Part shown: positions 21,075-64,000 of the stretch, piece by piece
How positions within the stretch are numbered: position 1 is the stretch's first letter
Layout: each line of letters starts with the position of its first letter
NCBI GenBank assembly: GCA_014529385.2
Contig: CM043971.1
Span: 29,963,709-30,027,708, forward strand
Origin: Adiantum capillus-veneris
Lineage: Eukaryota; Streptophyta; Polypodiopsida; Polypodiales; Pteridaceae
Length of the DNA: 64,000 bases
Reading direction: 5' to 3'
The notes under the pieces: model-generated
Database searches by the model: none
What the model was told of the DNA's origin: nothing
Seen by the model: only the letters and a program-made list of their open reading frames with translations
Translations under genes and position numbers: made by a program

Positions 21075-21265
21075 TGGAGTACGAGCGGAAGTGCGACGCG
21101 AGAGAGAGAGTGCGAGAAGAAGAGCACGACGATATGGTGAACTCGCTCTACTATAATGTGTAGAGCATAGTGAGTTCTTATTAGGTTTTTACAAAAGAAT
21201 ATGTGTACATACCTGGCGGCCCGCCCACTTACCTGGGCGACCACATTGGGCTTTATACCCCAACA
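21075..21265 (-). repeat. Copia 5' LTR
   Basis: 191 bp, TGGAGTACGAGCGG to ATACCCCAACA. It pairs with 15713-15906. Confidence 0.93.
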
Positions 21266-21270
21266 TTCTG

Positions 21271-22084
21271 AACAGGAACCGGCTTAGCTAATTGCTAATC
21301 CCCACAGGTACGCACAGTTCCATCGCAAAAGATTGCGAATTCGGAGAGTTTTCTTGCTTGAAAACTCGTCCAAATCACGAGGTGACTGTCCCATTGCCCA
21401 TGGGAGCTCTTGGGACACGCATAGACGTGTTCGCTCCGCTAAAAATGATTCAAAACAGAGAATTACAGCCTGTTGTGGTTTTCTGCAGGTATAGGGTTTC
21501 GCATCTAAATTGCAAGAGAACAACAGGGAAGCATCGGGAAGGCCTTGGCATGCTTAGACAGGGCTTCGGGCACTGGCAGTGACAAAACAGGGAATAACAG
21601 CACGCTGAAATTCTGTTACAGCCCACCAAAAAGCTTCTAAATTGCGAGGGAATCTGTCTGAGACATGTGCTCTTGACCTACAAGGGTTTTGGCATCGTTA
21701 TGCTGCCGAAATTGGGTCAAAAACCTGCAAATTCAGCCCTTGCCAGGTTTGGACAGCTTTGTATGACTTTGATCTGTGTTCGGATCGTGTTCTTAATTGA
21801 ATAAAGAAATACCGAAAGGGGTGCCAATCTTTGGGGCCTTTAGGGTGTCAGTCTCTGTGTGCGCAGTGACATTCTAGTCGCTAGATGCATGTGTGCTCTC
21901 CTTTCTTCTGAGTGCTATGTGTAAAGTTAACAGGTAATTGAAATAGTACCGCTGTCTACTGTGTACAGGCCAGTTACATCAAGTGGACCGAGCAGCATAT
22001 AGTTAGGGAGTAGGCCACCAAGATGGTTAAAGCAACACAAACTGCAGGAGAAACAGTAGTGCCCACACGGCAAGAGGAGACCTT
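21271..22084. other. No gene seen; contains a dispersed terminal motif
   Basis: No supported ORF. Bases about 21800-21835 (AATAAAGAAATACCGAAAGG followed by GGTGCCAATCTTTGGGG) recur in altered form near 25345, 60340 and 59570. The AATAAAG start looks like a polyadenylation region of an unidentified LTR or SINE-like element. Confidence 0.5.
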
Positions 22085-22960
22085 TGCCTAAAAGACAGAG
22101 GAGTAGTCGAGCAAGTCTACTCATAAGGTACTTGTTGATGCTGCTTTATTTGATAAAAACAAAAGTGGCGTTAAACCTACTGAGATGGATCATTGGTCCA
22201 AGGAATAGCAAGAGGCTTAGTCAAAAAGCAAGGCATGGGAGATGCAGGAGCAGGCTGCCAAATCCAGTAACCCAAAGCGAAGAGTTCATTTTCAGTACCC
22301 TTTGTGCAAGGATGAGATGTTAGCTGAGATGGCCCATGTAGCAGACACTAAGCAGGCCAAGAAAAACCAAAAGGAAAGAGAAATTGGGGAGTCTGCTCTG
22401 CAGAAGCAATTAAAGAATTTACCCCTTGTCGATGATAATCGCACAATTGTTGGAATTGGAGCCACCATTCAGAGAGCAATTAGTTGAAGAGATAAACTAG
22501 GATGCCAAGAAGAATTGAAAGAAACCTGATAAGGAGGAAGTAGTGTTGGAAGTGAACAATGCTGAACTAGTTCCAGCCATTGTTTATGATGAGCAAATGC
22601 CGGTAGTTACAATCGGCATCAGAGGAGTTGTGCCAAATATACTGCTTGATGGAGGTTGAGGTGTTAATGTGATGTCAGAAGCATTGTGCGCATAGTTTGG
22701 CATCAAAGAGTTTACACCGGCACCTTTTGCGGTAAAGTTGGTTGATCAGAGAAGAGTGCAGCCACTTGGGCTCGTGCGACACGAAGTGAAGATAGCTTGT
22801 CTGCCATGTGCAGTAGTTTGAAGAATGGAAGACATCATCGATGCTTACCCCTTGTTATTGGGAACATCTTGGTTTTGGCAAGCCAAAGCAAAGTATTGGG
22901 TTTATGGGCTTTATCCTATGCTTGTGTGTAACCTCTTGTCTATAGGATGCCTAGGTGACA
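22085..22960 (+). pseudogene. Decayed Ty3/gypsy gag-protease relic
   Basis: The plus-strand frame reads PKRRVHFQYPLCKDEML, then VVLEVNNAELVPAIVYDEQ, then a retropepsin core ILLDGG*GVNVMSE and YPLLLGTSWFWQAKAK. At least four in-frame stops occur (near 22487, 22659, 22693 and 22819). The family differs from gypsy A/B. Confidence 0.75.
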
Positions 22961-23164
22961 TAGAATCATGTTGTAGGATGTGGAAAAGACACCTAAAGGG
23001 CGTAGGTACCCATGAGGCACATTTCTAGAGGGTGTGGACTCACCTAGACTTAGTTAAAGGGTCTCTAAAGTGGCTTAATGAGCACTCACGAGTTCACAAG
23101 TGGATTTGGGCTGATTTGAAGCTTCTTATGATGTCAGATAAGATGCCTACACTAGCTCTACATA

Positions 23165-23600
23165 ATGAACCTCTTTGGTACACACTTTGAATCGATCTAC
23201 TTATCAAGTTTGTGTCTACACTGCACTCCAACCTCTAGTGTTCAATTAAGTAAGAATAGAGGATGGCTTCATTTAGAGGCCATGTTATCGGGCACAAACA
23301 TGCCACACAATGCTAGAGTGTCGATCACGCAATTCAAGGTTGCATCTGACAAATTAGAGACTGAGGTTGGGCAAGCAACCCACATTGACAGGGAGCACAG
23401 GATTTGCAAGGTATGTAGACAGGGGCTGGAGATTAAGGAGCGTTATGTATGTAGATGCCTAGCATACAGAGCCTACAAAGCTGATACACAACTCTGCCCA
23501 TAGACAGCCCACAATTACAGTACTACTGGAGTGGAGATACTAGAGACACCTTGATCGCTTCCTCCTAGAGATTCAGAGACAAAGAGAGATTCTCCTCCAG
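23165..23600 (+). pseudogene. Decayed LINE ORF2 C-terminus
   Basis: The frame contains DKLETEVGQ..IDREHRICKVCRQGLEIKERYVCRC. This parallels the L2 C-terminal finger (HQLEIETGRF..SRICRLCQREPETELHYICHC). Stops surround it. It is the only L2-like piece in plus orientation. Confidence 0.65.
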
Positions 23601-24417
23601 TTTCCTGCACATACTGTAGGAGAACAATCATAGCTCAATCATGAACTTCTTTTAGAGAGCTGCTCTGGTAACCCCTACCGTCACTCTAAGAGGGATGACA
23701 CACTACAACAGGTAGATATTGTTTGAGCCCGCAAACGACCTACAGTACCAGGATAACGTGCCAAGAAAGAAAGTACACCAGAGGGAGATCAACGGGATCC
23801 ACTTACGACATGAGTAGACTAGACAGAGGGAGAGGGAGATACAATGGGCTTTCTCAGCACCTGCTGCTATACTGCACGTACTCTTCACTCGTGCCCACCT
23901 ATGCAGTACATCCTACACTCCTAGTTTGGTACTAGATGGAACTAGCTAGTCATTTCCATATTTCCCTCATCATCTATACACAAGTACAGTGTACACATCA
24001 CCCACATACACTACACCTCATACCACTTCATTTTGTCGCATGTTTTTTTCAGCACTTTTGCCCTTTTTTTTTCAATATCTAGGGGATATTACATGTACAT
24101 TGTTCTATCTTATAGGCCGACTTAGGCGTCTAGAAGACACTTTCTTTCTTTGCTTCTTTCGCCCCTTCACCAAGGTACTGGAGGAGAAAAACGTAGCTGC
24201 TAATGGGTACTTTGCAAACATAGCTATGGCATGCAATAAATTGGCAAGGAAAAGTGTAATTTTAAAAATAAGGTTACTACTTCAAAAACTTATTAAGGAT
24301 GGTAATGAAAACAAAAGTATCAGCATTTAGAGAGAACCTAATCCCCCCCCAAAAAAACACACACACACTCACAAAAAGGCAAGCCACCGATTCAAAAGGT
24401 ATCCTGTCGATCCTAAC
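23601..24417. other. Intronic sequence, no exon seen
   Basis: Low-coding sequence 3' of the last visible kinesin exon. I searched by eye on the minus strand for the next motor exon and did not find it. Confidence 0.5.
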
Positions 24418-57599
<33,182 letters not shown>

Positions 57600-58259
57600 C
57601 TGCAAACAGTAAGTTCAACAAAAATTTATCAATATATATCTCAAGTATTAAAGGATAGCATTATTACATACTGTTCCAACAAAGTATAATTTTTGAGTAG
57701 TAAAGGAGCTAAGAGAACACCGCTATAAAAACTAGCAAAATTTACCAGGGTTCTTGTTTCCAAATGGTTAAGCATTAGAATGGTATGCTCTTGCAAACAT
57801 GAAAAAGAGGGACATGGGAAACAAATATATCCTCCATTCAAATGGGCAACTTTCTTAAATAAGTCTGATCCTAGTGGAGTTACCCGCCCCCCCCAACCCC
57901 CCCTTTCTCCCCTCTCTCTAAATTTCATTTATGCCTTAAATATTCTACTCTGGAGCTATGCAAAGTTACAAAACCCTTCTTTTTGTAGGGCTTAATGTGA
58001 GTCATGCCACTTTCTATATGCAGTGGGACAACTCGGTAGCATCCCTGCTCTTCACTTGAGCTTGCTCATATGTGTATATCATCATGAACACTGTTTTCAA
58101 CCCATAGGACCACAAGTGAAATTTAGCTTGTACAAGGACGGCAACGTTCCAAACTTTTGTTTTTAAACTAATAACACCAAAGGATTTGTTTGTCCATGTG
58201 CCAGTTGAAAACTTAAGCATGTAGTCGAGTTCGTCATAACTTAGATATGGTAGAAAAGA
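57600..58259. other. Sequence upstream of the P-loop exon, no exon recognised
   Basis: AT-rich, with branch- and pyrimidine-type sequence before the acceptor at 57600. I looked for a kinesin-9 N-terminal exon on the minus strand here and up to 64000 and found none. Confidence 0.5.
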
Positions 58260-58398
58260 CATAGTCACAAGGGACACATTCCGGGACGGGGAACGGGGGA
58301 TGGGGGACGGGGCTCAAATGGAATTTTAGTGTAAAAAAGAGGGCGGGACGGAAAAGTGGGGACGGGAAGCCCGAAAAAGGGCGTCCCCTGTGACTATG
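58260..58398. mobile_element. Small hAT-like MITE
   Basis: 139 bp. The left end CATAGTCACAAGGGACA and the complement of the right end CATAGTCACAGGGGACG match at 15 of 17. The flanks AGAAAAGA and AGAAAAAA form a near-perfect 8-bp target duplication, as hAT elements make. The interior is G-rich and lacks an ORF. Confidence 0.6.
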
Positions 58399-58789
58399 AG
58401 AAAAAATAGGTTATTAAGTTGGAAAAGTTATAGCGATTTCTGAAATGTTGAATTGAGAGGCAAAAGACTGCACATATGTAGAGCTTCTCATTGTAGGGAC
58501 CTGGTCTTTTACGTGCTCTTGACCTCAGCTTGAAAACAAAATTTGACTTCTCAACAGATTGTAAACAGTGGAAACCTGCCAAAGAATCCTCAAAGGGGAA
58601 AAAGAGTGAGAAAAACATCATCATCAGCATCCAGTCACCTTCTGTATTTGCAAAGAATATCTTTGCTAAAGTGATTGGGTTTGACCCCTATCACCGATTT
58701 GGCCCATGATCATCTGCAGATGTCATGATAGCTCAATTTTTGCAGGGCTCCTAGGAGAGAGGACATCTGGAGGCGAGGAAATCCTATCT

Positions 58790-59400
58790 GGCAAAGCATG
58801 CAAAAAAATGTGGAGACTTGTGGCACATACAAGGCAACCGGAGCTCATGCATGGCAAGTGATGACACATGCAAGGCAAATGGAGCTAATGCATGGCAGGT
58901 GATGACTCATGCAACACGTTGCTCTGGCTGATCTAGGATACACCCTATGGCGTAGGCACTTGTATCTATATGAACATGGAATATATTGCCCATTCGGCCA
59001 AAAAGCAATAGAGACAAAAGGCTGGCGTTGCATCCAAAAGCAACTACTAAAAATTGCATGCCCAAAAGCTTCTTTATCTTGCGTCAGATCTGCAATGTCA
59101 TCACCCAGAATTCATGCCGCGATTTACAAGCTCCATGTCAGCAGTCTGTACATTAGTGCCACGTCATCACTAGCGATCCTCTCTCTCCTCTTCTACTGAG
59201 GCTGCCACATCATCACTTTTGTAACACACTAGCAGGCTACGCATGGAAAGTTGACACATAGGCAGGGTATTCATGGAAAGTGGACACACGGGTAGCACAT
59301 GCATTGAAAATGGACACACTGGCAGCGCATGCATGGAAAGTGGACACACGCAGGTAGTGCATGCATGGAGAGAGGACCCACATGTGGTCCTTGGATGGAA
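58790..59400. repeat. Imperfect minisatellites around GCATGCATGGAAAGTGGACA
   Basis: From 59225 to 59400 a unit of about 36 bp (GCATGCATGGAAAGTGGACA plus a spacer) repeats about five times. At 58790-58920 a related CATGCAAGGCAA/ATGGCAAGTGATGAC unit repeats about three times. Open frames through the array are artefacts of the repeat. Confidence 0.75.
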
Positions 59401-59567
59401 AGGACACAAGGGCACTCTCAACATAGCAGAGAAGCATCACTTTCTGGTGCCACCTATTCTGAGGACACTATGTATTACTGCTGAATTTAAATGGTTGTAT
59501 GGGGCCTTTTTCATCACTTTCTTGGTGCTATTTCTCTCTGAGAACATTATGAATTACTGCTGAATTT

Positions 59568-59605
59568 TAATATAATAAAGAAATACCATCAAGGGCGCCT
59601 ATTCA
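59568..59605 (+). repeat. Dispersed terminal motif, third copy
   Basis: AATAAAGAAATACCATCAAG followed by GGCGCC is a diverged version of the motif at 21800 and 25345. Confidence 0.4.
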
Positions 59606-59786
59606 CGGGTGAATGCTTTGTAGGAGAGGAGCTTCTTTGCTCCATTCCTCTTTCTCTCTCATTCTATGTTGTAATCTCCAATTCCTCTATAGTATCTATG
59701 AGCTGAATTCTCTCTTCCTCTCTTATGTAATTCTATGAGCTGAGAGCTATCCGTCTCTTTTCATTCATTTGTTAGCTGAATACTCT

Positions 59787-59788
<2 letters not shown>

Positions 59789-59853
<65 letters not shown>
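59789..59853. repeat. (TC)n microsatellite
   Basis: 65 bp of TC on the plus strand with no LINE 3' terminus attached on either side, an apparently unoccupied tract. Confidence 0.95.
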
Positions 59854-59854
<1 letters not shown>

Positions 59855-60317
59855 ATGCACTGAATTGTCTTCCACCGCCTGGCGAGTACCTCCGGCCGGT
59901 TATAAAATTCTTCTTGCTTCTTGGAAAGAATGTTTGTAGAGATTACTCACCAATGAGTGTGAGATGTTGGGGAATGTTATCTATTTTGGCTTTATGAAGG
60001 TGAGACAACACGATGCGGTCTTGGTCCGGGACTTCCACAGTCTTGAAATTTGAGACACTTGGTGCATCAAGGTTGTCCAATTAGTGAATGACTTTATGCC
60101 AATGCAACACATCCTCATTGTTACACATGGATAAACTCAGTAAGCAAGGTAGCTAACAGGATCTTTTGTTGAGTTGTAATTGTAATGTGAAGGCACCACG
60201 TGCCAATGGAAAAGAACAGATTGAACAACTTTATGCACTTCAAACAAAAACTGAATTGAAAGAGATGCACGACACACAAGACAGGGAGTGGCGGAGTTCT
60301 ACCCCAAGAGAGCATTG

Positions 60318-60357
60318 GCACCAAACCCTGGCACCCATTTCGGTATTTCTTTATATC
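60318..60357 (-). repeat. Dispersed terminal motif, fourth copy
   Basis: Read on the minus strand, ATAAAGAAATACCGAAATGG followed by GTGCCAGG; same motif as at 21800. Confidence 0.45.
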
Positions 60358-60882
60358 GCTTCTCAGTATGATGTCGGAACCCTTCACTCTGCACTTCCAC
60401 GCGGAAGACTGCCAGAGTGTGGGCCCTAGGCACACATCTAAAGACCCTAGGCCTAAAAAGAAGTTTACAATGAAAAGCCTTTGATCCAAAAAGCATCTGG
60501 TCTCCCAAAATCAGCCAGCGCAAATTCAAGGGATTCAGCACAATTCTGCCACGGTAGCAGCTACCAGCACAAATCGCGGCAGTCCGTACAGTTCACGTCA
60601 GCATGTTAGCGCAAATCGTGGGGGCATCCGTACAAGCCAGCCACATCATCAGAATAGCTACGCAAGGTTGTTTGAGTGTGTATCCTGCTTTATTTTAGCC
60701 CTAGTGACTAGGGGCCCCGTCGGACGAGGTCTCACAAGTTGGTGGGAACTCTTGTTTAAACTTAGGCCACTCGGCAAGGCTTTGCAAGTTGGTAAAACTT
60801 CTTCTACTGCTTCTTCTCTAGGATTTAGGCCCCTCGGCGAGACTAAATGCATATGCAAAGGGTGGCCAGCCCGGAAACACAC

Positions 60883-60938
60883 TAGCCGTATATGCATGCC
60901 CTAGACCTGTGAAGCAGCAGAGTGGTGTACGTCTAACA
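60883..60938 (-). repeat. LTR-end remnant with adjacent purine tract
   Basis: TAGCCGTATATGCATGCC to GTCTAACA is repeated at 63259-63315. The bases right of it (TCCCCTCTCAGC) would be a polypurine tract GCTGAGAGGGGA in the minus sense, directly before TGTTAGAC. This suggests a 3' LTR start of a minus-strand element. Confidence 0.4.
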
Positions 60939-60999
60939 TCCCCTCTCAGCACCTGATGTTGAACAAACCGTGTGAAGCCGAAGATGTGAGGCAAATGAT

Positions 61000-61800
61000 G
61001 AAGATGTCTGCTGCAATGTCCAATGAAGGATTCTCCATGAGTGTAGCACTAGTCTAGGGTGTCACGACTGCCAAGAAATCTTTGTGGAAAGATGCCATCA
61101 CGAGCAGTGTAGCAAACTCCTATACTCTGCCGATACAAGGGGTGAAGATTTTGCGTGAAGGTGCCGAACTGAGTGTAAAAAACAACTACTTTTCGTAAAA
61201 GAAGTGCCAATAGACCTGCAAGTGTCCTGCCCAATAGGACCTGTGGTGTTTGTAGTCAAACCATCTGGAGAAAATGGAGAAGCCCATGAACCGTCATGAA
61301 AATGACCGGAAGCCTGTCAAGGCATGAACCTGCAACCCAGCATGCCCAAGTGGCTAAGCTGTGAAAAACTCCGGGAAGGCCAGATGTAGCAATCTGTGCC
61401 GTAAACGTCCTCCAAACCAAGGAAATCCAAACTAAACAGTCTGCCCTATAGAAGCTACCGTAAGGTGCAGCAGTCACCGAGAGACCGCATTGACCACCAC
61501 TGGATGGTGTCTTGTCAGTAGGTAGGGTAATCCAAGATGAGGGGAAAGCCAGACTCAACAGTCTGCGCAGTGTAGGGCCTCTGAGAAGAGGTGTGGTGAG
61601 ACTACACCGTAATCATCCTGTATGAAGAAGGCAAGCCAAAAAACTGAGAAGTCTGCGCTGTGAATAACCCCTGAGAAGAGGAAAGGCCAGACCAATCTAT
61701 CTGCATCGTCTTGCATGTATATCTTGTCGTCAATCCTCCGGTGTCAATCAAAACAGAATCCACACCAACAACGCCACCAAACTGCATCTTGGTGTGGCTC
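61000..61800. other. Unassigned, no gene recognised
   Basis: It contains short recurring phrases (CTGAGAAGAGG, CAGTCTGCGC) and open frames on both strands without known domains. It could be the internal region of the LTR element suspected at 60938. Confidence 0.35.
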
Positions 61801-61882
61801 TCAATGTGAATGAGTTGGGAGTGGCTTGCTGCCCAGGTTGGGAGATAAGTTTGCTATAAGGTTACCTAGGGTGAGTGTGTAA

Positions 61883-62070
61883 GCTTGAGGTGCTTGTCGT
61901 GCTTGATGATTGAGATGCTTGAGGTGCTTGATGACTAAGATGCTTGAGGTGCTTGTCGTGCTTGAGATGCTAGGGCTGTACTTGAGGTGGGAACCCGGCC
62001 CAGGCTTGAAGGGCTTAAGGGCCGAGCTTGTGGTGGGAACCGGGCCCAAGGTTGAGGGGCTTGAGGTGTC
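61883..62070. repeat. Minisatellite TTGAGGTGCTTG and related
   Basis: Short units built on GATGCTTGAGGTGCTTG repeat from 61883 to about 61971. Then GGGAACCGGGCCCAAG-type units occur twice to about 62070. Confidence 0.7.
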
Positions 62071-62079
62071 AAAAAGTCA

Positions 62080-63179
62080 ACAAGGATCCCTACAAGGAGA
62101 GGGCAAGCCCTACAAGCTGGGGGCATGAAAGAGAACACACACATCCTCACACAAGGCAAGCCTAGACCAAGGAGGCAACAATGACAAATGTCAAGCTCCT
62201 CTCCGTGTTGCCCTCACAAGGTGCCTAAAGCCTATTGGTTGGTCTCTCAAGGGGTCCAATGAGAAATTAGTTTATTTAATTAATTTTTAAAGCATTATTC
62301 AAGCCCTCTCTCTCAAAGGGGTAAGGACACTTGTCCTAATGCTACCCTTGTTGCTTGATATGCACTAAGCATGTGATTGGCCAGACTTGAGGAGGCCCAA
62401 TCAAATGCAGGGTAGTGCTAGAAGAGGGGATCGACCCAAGCAAGTAGGGGGTGTGCTTGCCCATATACCCTCTCACTCACACACGCACACACAAGCTCAT
62501 TGTGTGAAGTGCAAAGTGCAAGAGCTCCATCTCCTTCTCCAACCTTGTTGAGAAGTTGAGAGCCTACATCAACACTCTTGGCTATGGAATGCAAATCCAA
62601 CAAGGAGCCATGCCCCAATGCTTAAGCTTGCTATCTTCTCCATCTTCATTACTATGCTATTATGTATGCTAAGCAAGAAGAGTGATGATAAGTAAGGAAC
62701 TAATTCTTTTTCCTATGAATGTTTTCTTCTTCCTCTTCCCTACCCTCATTCCCCGCTAGCTCTCTCCACCTTTGAAGGTGTTTGAGGCCTTGGGACTGAG
62801 GCCGGGGATGGTTAATGCTTTCTACAAAGTCTATGTTATGCTCGTGATGCATGAAGCTTTCCATCTTCATTGCATCACCTAGGTCACAAGGAACACAAAG
62901 ATTGTATTATACCAAGTCTCTTGATGGGAGAATCTATAATACAAAAGCCTATTGGAGGAGGGACCGGCTCCACATAAATCTGGTCTTCAACTGTTGTCAA
63001 GTTTTCTAAACTCTCTCTCTTGCAAAAGTATTGTTCATGCCAAGTTAATTAAGTACTATGGCTATGTTGCTAACGCTAATTAGTTCACCCTCTATGTTCT
63101 CAAAGTAGTCTCACAAAAATTCTCACTCTAATTCTCTTAATTCCACTATTCTTAAAATTCATAGGCCATTTCCATTACA
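62080..63179 (+). other. Probable right part of an LTR, plus orientation
   Basis: No ORF of note. The segment ends CATTTCCATTACA directly before a tRNA-iMet primer site, so it is probably the 3' part of a 5' LTR of a plus-strand element. The LTR start was not located. Confidence 0.4.
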
Positions 63180-63180
63180 T

Positions 63181-63192
63181 TGGTATCAGAGC
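63181..63192 (+). promoter_or_regulatory. Primer-binding site, initiator tRNA-Met
   Basis: TGGTATCAGAGC on the plus strand, one base after ...TTACA. No gag follows; other repeats begin within about 70 bp. Confidence 0.7.
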
Positions 63193-63258
63193 TATTGATT
63201 TCTCTTTTCTTGCTTAAGAAGAGAGGTTCTTAAGTTGTCCATGAAAGGTTGGGTTTGT

Positions 63259-63315
63259 TAGCCGTACATGCATGCCTTAGACCTGTGAAGCAGCAGAGTG
63301 ATGTAAGTCTTAACA
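63259..63315 (-). repeat. LTR-end remnant, second copy
   Basis: Nearly identical to 60883-60938, from TAGCCGTACATGCATGCC to CTTAACA. Confidence 0.45.
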
Positions 63316-63574
63316 CCTGTGGGTAGCTTCGCTAGCTTCCCCTGTCCTATTGACATGTCAGTCTCAATCATCGGAACCTTGAGATGCACTATCATATGAT
63401 CCCCTTCTCTCGGAATCATGAACTTACATCTCGTTCCCTTAGTTCGTTGGAACGTTTGGATGTGCTACCATCTGATTTTTCCCATTCTTTTCATTGGCAG
63501 ACTCTTCTCTTGTTGAGGTGGATACTATTTTGTCTGTAGGATAAGTCAATGAATGAGCCGGCATGTGTTCCAAA

Positions 63575-64000
63575 TCGTTTCTTAGCATGTTACATAAGTC
63601 TTTGAATAGTCTTGAATCTCTTTTAGCAAACCACAGCAAAACCGCTCAATCTGGTGTTTCAAAGTAACCTTCTGAAACAAAGACTCTGGCAAATAAGTAT
63701 CCCAAAACCTCTGGCAGTAGTCATCCAATGTATCTTTCTCAGTTATTTTCAAGTGATGCCAAGCCGGAATGACATCTCTTGCATATCCATCTGATAACCA
63801 AGTTGACGTAAAAATTGTCTTGAATTTTAATCACGTCGCAGGTGCTTCTCTGCGTAACAGCAGAGTAGACCACCATGTCTATACAGTTCCTTTCAAGTAA
63901 CAAGCCACCTTTGGCACCCTCGAGTGTTCTCTGAATCTCCTCCAGAGAAGGTGATGTCAAACTGTTGTACAAACTTAAGGGCTGGATGGGCGTCCCGGTA
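63575..64000 (-). pseudogene. Ty3/gypsy Gag relic D (runs off right edge)
   Basis: On the minus strand the retrotransposon gag core is readable across frames: ALKFVQQFDITFSGGDS, then DVIPAWHHLKITEKDTLDDY, CQRFWDTYLPESLFQKVTL and KHQIERFCCGLLKEIQDY. Frameshifts separate the first piece from the second, and a TAA follows near 63582. Confidence 0.75.

Larger units (their letters stand above)
15713..21265 (-). mobile_element. Ty1/copia LTR retrotransposon, structurally complete (5.55 kb)
   Basis: Minus orientation with both LTRs, TSD TTCTG, tRNA-iMet PBS, PPT and one gag-pol frame. LTRs differ by about five substitutions and a 3-bp indel, so it is not very old. Three nonsense codons, an early gag frameshift and a changed integrase residue disable it. 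Confidence 0.95.

Noticed and set aside
57639-57930. Candidate upstream kinesin exon with LEQ/EHTILML-like residues
   Set aside because: Splice-like borders exist but the residues do not resemble the kinesin-9 segment preceding VVLGALDGY.
58014-58630. Minus-strand ORFs as kinesin N-terminal exons
   Set aside because: No motor-domain motif and one crosses the MITE border.
59225-59400. CRISPR-like array
   Set aside because: Repeats are imperfect, the spacers are not unique inserts, and the context is a plant nuclear genome; it is a minisatellite.
63439-63972. Two minus-strand ORFs at the right edge as host proteins
   Set aside because: The gag residues are in another frame (WHHLKITEKDTLDDYCQRFW); the ATG frames are shadows.

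Overview
The window looks like nuclear DNA of a land plant with a large, transposon-dense genome. It holds three plant-type LINE families, Ty3/gypsy and Ty1/copia elements with tRNA-primed leaders, LTR remnants and long microsatellites. The only recognisable host gene is a kinesin-9 (KIF6-like) motor gene on the minus strand, spread over more than 33 kb. Kinesin-9 motors are linked to cilia and flagella, and families of this kind are generally kept in plants with swimming sperm. I therefore favour a fern, lycophyte, bryophyte or cycad/Ginkgo-type gymnosperm, without being able to choose among them.

Layout, left to right. 1-4644: Ty3/gypsy element A (minus), running off the left edge inside its reverse transcriptase. 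4671-14905: a second, damaged gypsy copy B of the same family. It is split by a 6.9-kb LINE (family L1, copy i, 5549-12416) with a perfect 15-bp target-site duplication. 14906-15712: no gene. 15713-21265: a 5.55-kb Ty1/copia element (minus) with both LTRs, TSD TTCTG, PBS and PPT. 21266-24417: mostly unassigned sequence with decayed gypsy and LINE pieces on the plus strand. 24418-57599: four kinesin-9 exons (57599-57327, 30882-30818, 24825-24609, 24468-24418; all minus). Their introns are about 26.4 kb, 6.0 kb and 140 bp, and the two long ones hold nested transposons. 57600-64000: no exon found; a hAT-like MITE, minisatellites, LTR remnants and a gypsy gag relic at the right edge.

Within the large kinesin introns, LINE family L2 occurs in five pieces, all minus (sense to the host gene). 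Two copies, plus the split copy c, lie between (GA)n tracts on both sides, each cut at a different 5' truncation point. This suggests insertion into GA/TC microsatellites. Family L1 has two more copies (31700-35127 and 48010-54199, plus strand); the latter is inserted in an L2 copy with an 18-bp TSD. A third family, L3 (42334-46991, minus), has an ORF1 with a coiled coil and an RNA-binding-like part, followed by an APE-endonuclease/reverse-transcriptase ORF2. L2 and L3 share a small 3' hairpin with a compensatory base-pair change.

Every transposon ORF carries stops or frameshifts, so none looks autonomous today. The kinesin exons have no stop, join in one frame over 202 codons and have GT/AG borders, so the host gene appears functional.
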